Assembly (NCBI GenBank): GCA_025996815.1
Contig: BNTT01000021.1
Span: forward strand, 1 to 33,231
DNA: 33,231 bases
From: Bacteroidia bacterium
GTDB taxonomy: Bacteria > Bacteroidota > Bacteroidia > Bacteroidales > Azobacteroidaceae
Direction: 5' to 3'
How positions within the stretch are numbered: position 1 is the stretch's first letter; each line of letters opens with the position of its first letter. The notes under the pieces are model-generated. The model was not told where the DNA came from and searched no databases. It worked only from the letters and a program-made list of their open reading frames with translations. The position numbers were made by a program, and so were the translations under genes. Below are positions 32,336 to 33,231 of the stretch, piece by piece.

Positions 32336-32343
32336 CAAAGATA
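32336..32343 (-). promoter_or_regulatory. Promoter -7 element of the second DUF4143 ATPase
   Basis: TATCTTTG on the minus strand, 18 bases before the ATG at 32318. Further -7-like boxes lie in the repeats at 32356-32363 (TAACTTTG) and 32389-32396 (TAATTTTG). Confidence 0.6.
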
Positions 32344-32350
32344 CTACTTT

Positions 32351-32434
32351 TGTTTCAAAGTTAGGGTATAAATTACAAAAAAATGTATCAAAATTAGGGT
32401 ATAAATTCCCGTTTTTTGTATCGAATTGGGGCTA
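32351..32434. repeat. Three direct repeats with a 33-bp period upstream of the DUF4143 ATPase
   Basis: Units start at 32351, 32384 and 32417. The first two share TGTWTCAAARTTAGGGTATAAATT (22 of 24 positions); the third is degenerate (TGTATCGAATTGGGGCTA). The period equals about three helical turns. They could be operators or duplicated promoters. Confidence 0.75.
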
Positions 32435-32456
32435 CCGCCGAACAGAGGGAAGCCGC

Positions 32457-32609
32457 TTACGGCTTTATCCGCACGATTTCATCGCCGCGCAGGACGATTA
32501 GTTCGCCATTATTCGCCTTTTTATCGGCAAGGAGTTTTTCGTAGGCGATGTCAAGCCCTTTGAGAATTTTCTTTTCTAATTCTATGTTTTGTTTATCTTG
32601 TGCTGTCAT
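32457..32609 (-). CDS. Small partner of the zeta-like toxin, putative antitoxin (50 residues)
   Basis: The frame begins with ATG at 32609 and ends TAA at 32457. The protein begins MTAQDKQNIELEKKILKGLD, continues as a helix (IAYEKLLADKKANNGE) and ends in a beta hairpin (LIVLRGDEIVRIKP). It overlaps the zeta-like kinase gene by 17 bases (32593-32609), so the two are coupled. I recall short proteins ending in a similar LRDGKIVxIKP pattern beside Bacteroidetes zeta toxins. Its position and size suit an antitoxin or accessory protein. It is not homologous to the classic epsilon antitoxin, which has a three-helix fold of about 90 residues. Confidence 0.68.
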   Translation of the reverse strand: MTAQDKQNIELEKKILKGLDIAYEKLLADKKANNGELIVLRGDEIVRIKP

Positions 32610-33177
32610 AATAGGATTTTAATTTGTTAAACTTATTATTATCAATCACATACAAGTCAGAATTAGGTGTTTTTTTGGCAATTAATTCGTGTTTTCCCTC
32701 CGAATTATCGAATACAAACACAACGTCCATTATGGGGAAATAAATATCAAACAAATTGACAATTCCGGTCAAATATCGCCGTTCTATGACGATTTCGTCA
32801 ATGTTGTGCCCGCCTTCCGCCACACGTTTTTTGACCCTTTCTTTCGCCAAATTTACCGTCTGCAACCAAAAAAACAGCAGTGTAACACTGTATCCTGCTG
32901 CTTTTGCTCGTGAAATAGTGTTTGTATATGATTTTGTTGCCAAAGTTGTTTCAAAGGCAAAATTAGCCTGCTTGTTCAGAAGTTCATCTATCCGATGCAA
33001 CATTATTCTGCCCGCTTCCACTGCAACTTTTTCCGGTTGAAACGGCGATAAGCCGCGTGCGATTTCATCGGCATTCACAAATTCGTGACAATCCAATATC
33101 TCCGGCAAAATAGCAAATGAAGCCGTCGTTTTGCCAGCTCCGTTGCATCCTGCGATTATATACAGATTTTTTTTCAT
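32593..33177 (-). CDS. Zeta-toxin family P-loop kinase
   Basis: A 194-residue P-loop kinase. Walker A is GCNGAGKTT (residues 10-18), followed by HEFVNADEIARGLSPFQPE and then NFAFETTLATKSY, the conserved zeta-like ETTL block. Zeta toxins phosphorylate UDP-N-acetylglucosamine or related nucleotide sugars and so block cell-wall synthesis; some relatives have other substrates. The ATG at 33177 is chosen because the -7 box at 33182-33189 lies immediately upstream; the longer frame from 33228 would begin before the promoter. The -7 box ends only four bases before the ATG, so the transcript should be leaderless or nearly so. The 50-residue partner overlaps its 3' end. Confidence 0.83.
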   Translation of the reverse strand: MKKNLYIIAGCNGAGKTTASFAILPEILDCHEFVNADEIARGLSPFQPEKVAVEAGRIMLHRIDELLNKQANFAFETTLATKSYTNTISRAKAAGYSVTLLFFWLQTVNLAKERVKKRVAEGGHNIDEIVIERRYLTGIVNLFDIYFPIMDVVFVFDNSEGKHELIAKKTPNSDLYVIDNNKFNKLKSYYDSTR

Positions 33178-33181
33178 GGTG

Positions 33182-33189
33182 CAAAGGTA
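33182..33189 (-). promoter_or_regulatory. Promoter -7 element of the zeta-like operon
   Basis: TACCTTTG on the minus strand in the GGTGCAAAGGTA context, ending four bases before the ATG at 33177. Confidence 0.55.
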
Positions 33190-33231
33190 GTCATTTTTAT
33201 GATAAATATATTTCGTCGCCATTTTCATAAT

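Overview
The window looks like chromosomal DNA of a Bacteroidetes (Bacteroidota) bacterium, probably a metagenomic or draft contig because the first gene is cut by the left edge. Three things point to this phylum. At least 20 transcription starts carry the Bacteroidetes -7 element TAnnTTTG. Many of the proteins are phylum-typical: a carboxypeptidase-regulatory-domain TonB receptor, a DUF5686 outer-membrane protein, AAA/DUF4143 ATPases, a DUF3990 module and standalone GyrI-like proteins. Shine-Dalgarno sequences are weak or absent. The order or species cannot be fixed from the sequence.

Layout. 1-871 is the 3' part of ribBA. 893-4184 is a tight three-gene unit: a membrane-anchored Ser/Thr kinase, a RES-domain protein (a family of NAD-consuming or ADP-ribosylating toxins), and an FHA domain joined through one membrane helix to a retropepsin-like protease. 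Directly behind it, with its own promoter, is an ATPase plus TOPRIM-like DUF4276 pair (4232-6099), resembling OLD/PARIS-type defence pairs. 6137-8377 is a DUF5686 outer-membrane protein. 8399-9689 holds a small unknown gene, a hexapeptide acyltransferase and a probable structured RNA. 9690-11545 is an ABC-2 exporter. 11.2-24.5 kb is almost entirely on the minus strand and consists of short, mostly separately promoted accessory genes (four GNAT acetyltransferases, HicAB, DinD, GyrI-like, DUF1905, DUF3990, DUF6434, a flavoprotein, a 4Fe-4S membrane protein). It also contains a TonB receptor, a TrpB2-type synthase and tRNA-Ser(CGA). 24.5-26.7 kb encodes a GT2 plus a GT-C/GT87-like membrane glycosyltransferase, and the GT2 gene is interrupted by a 12-G tract. 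26.7-28.6 kb is argH plus a lipoprotein. The right end has two AAA/DUF4143 ATPases, a membrane protein with an ECF-type sigma factor, and a zeta-toxin kinase with a 50-residue partner gene.

The best candidate for an undescribed system is 893-4184, possibly together with 4232-6099. In it a kinase could phosphorylate a partner, an FHA domain could read the phosphothreonine, and a membrane protease and a RES toxin would be available as effectors. This is inferred from domain content and gene spacing only. A second theme is a set of single-base disruptions (near 11604, 20106-20111, 22952-22958 and the G-tract at 24740). They mean either phase variation and gene decay, or residual indel errors in the assembly.
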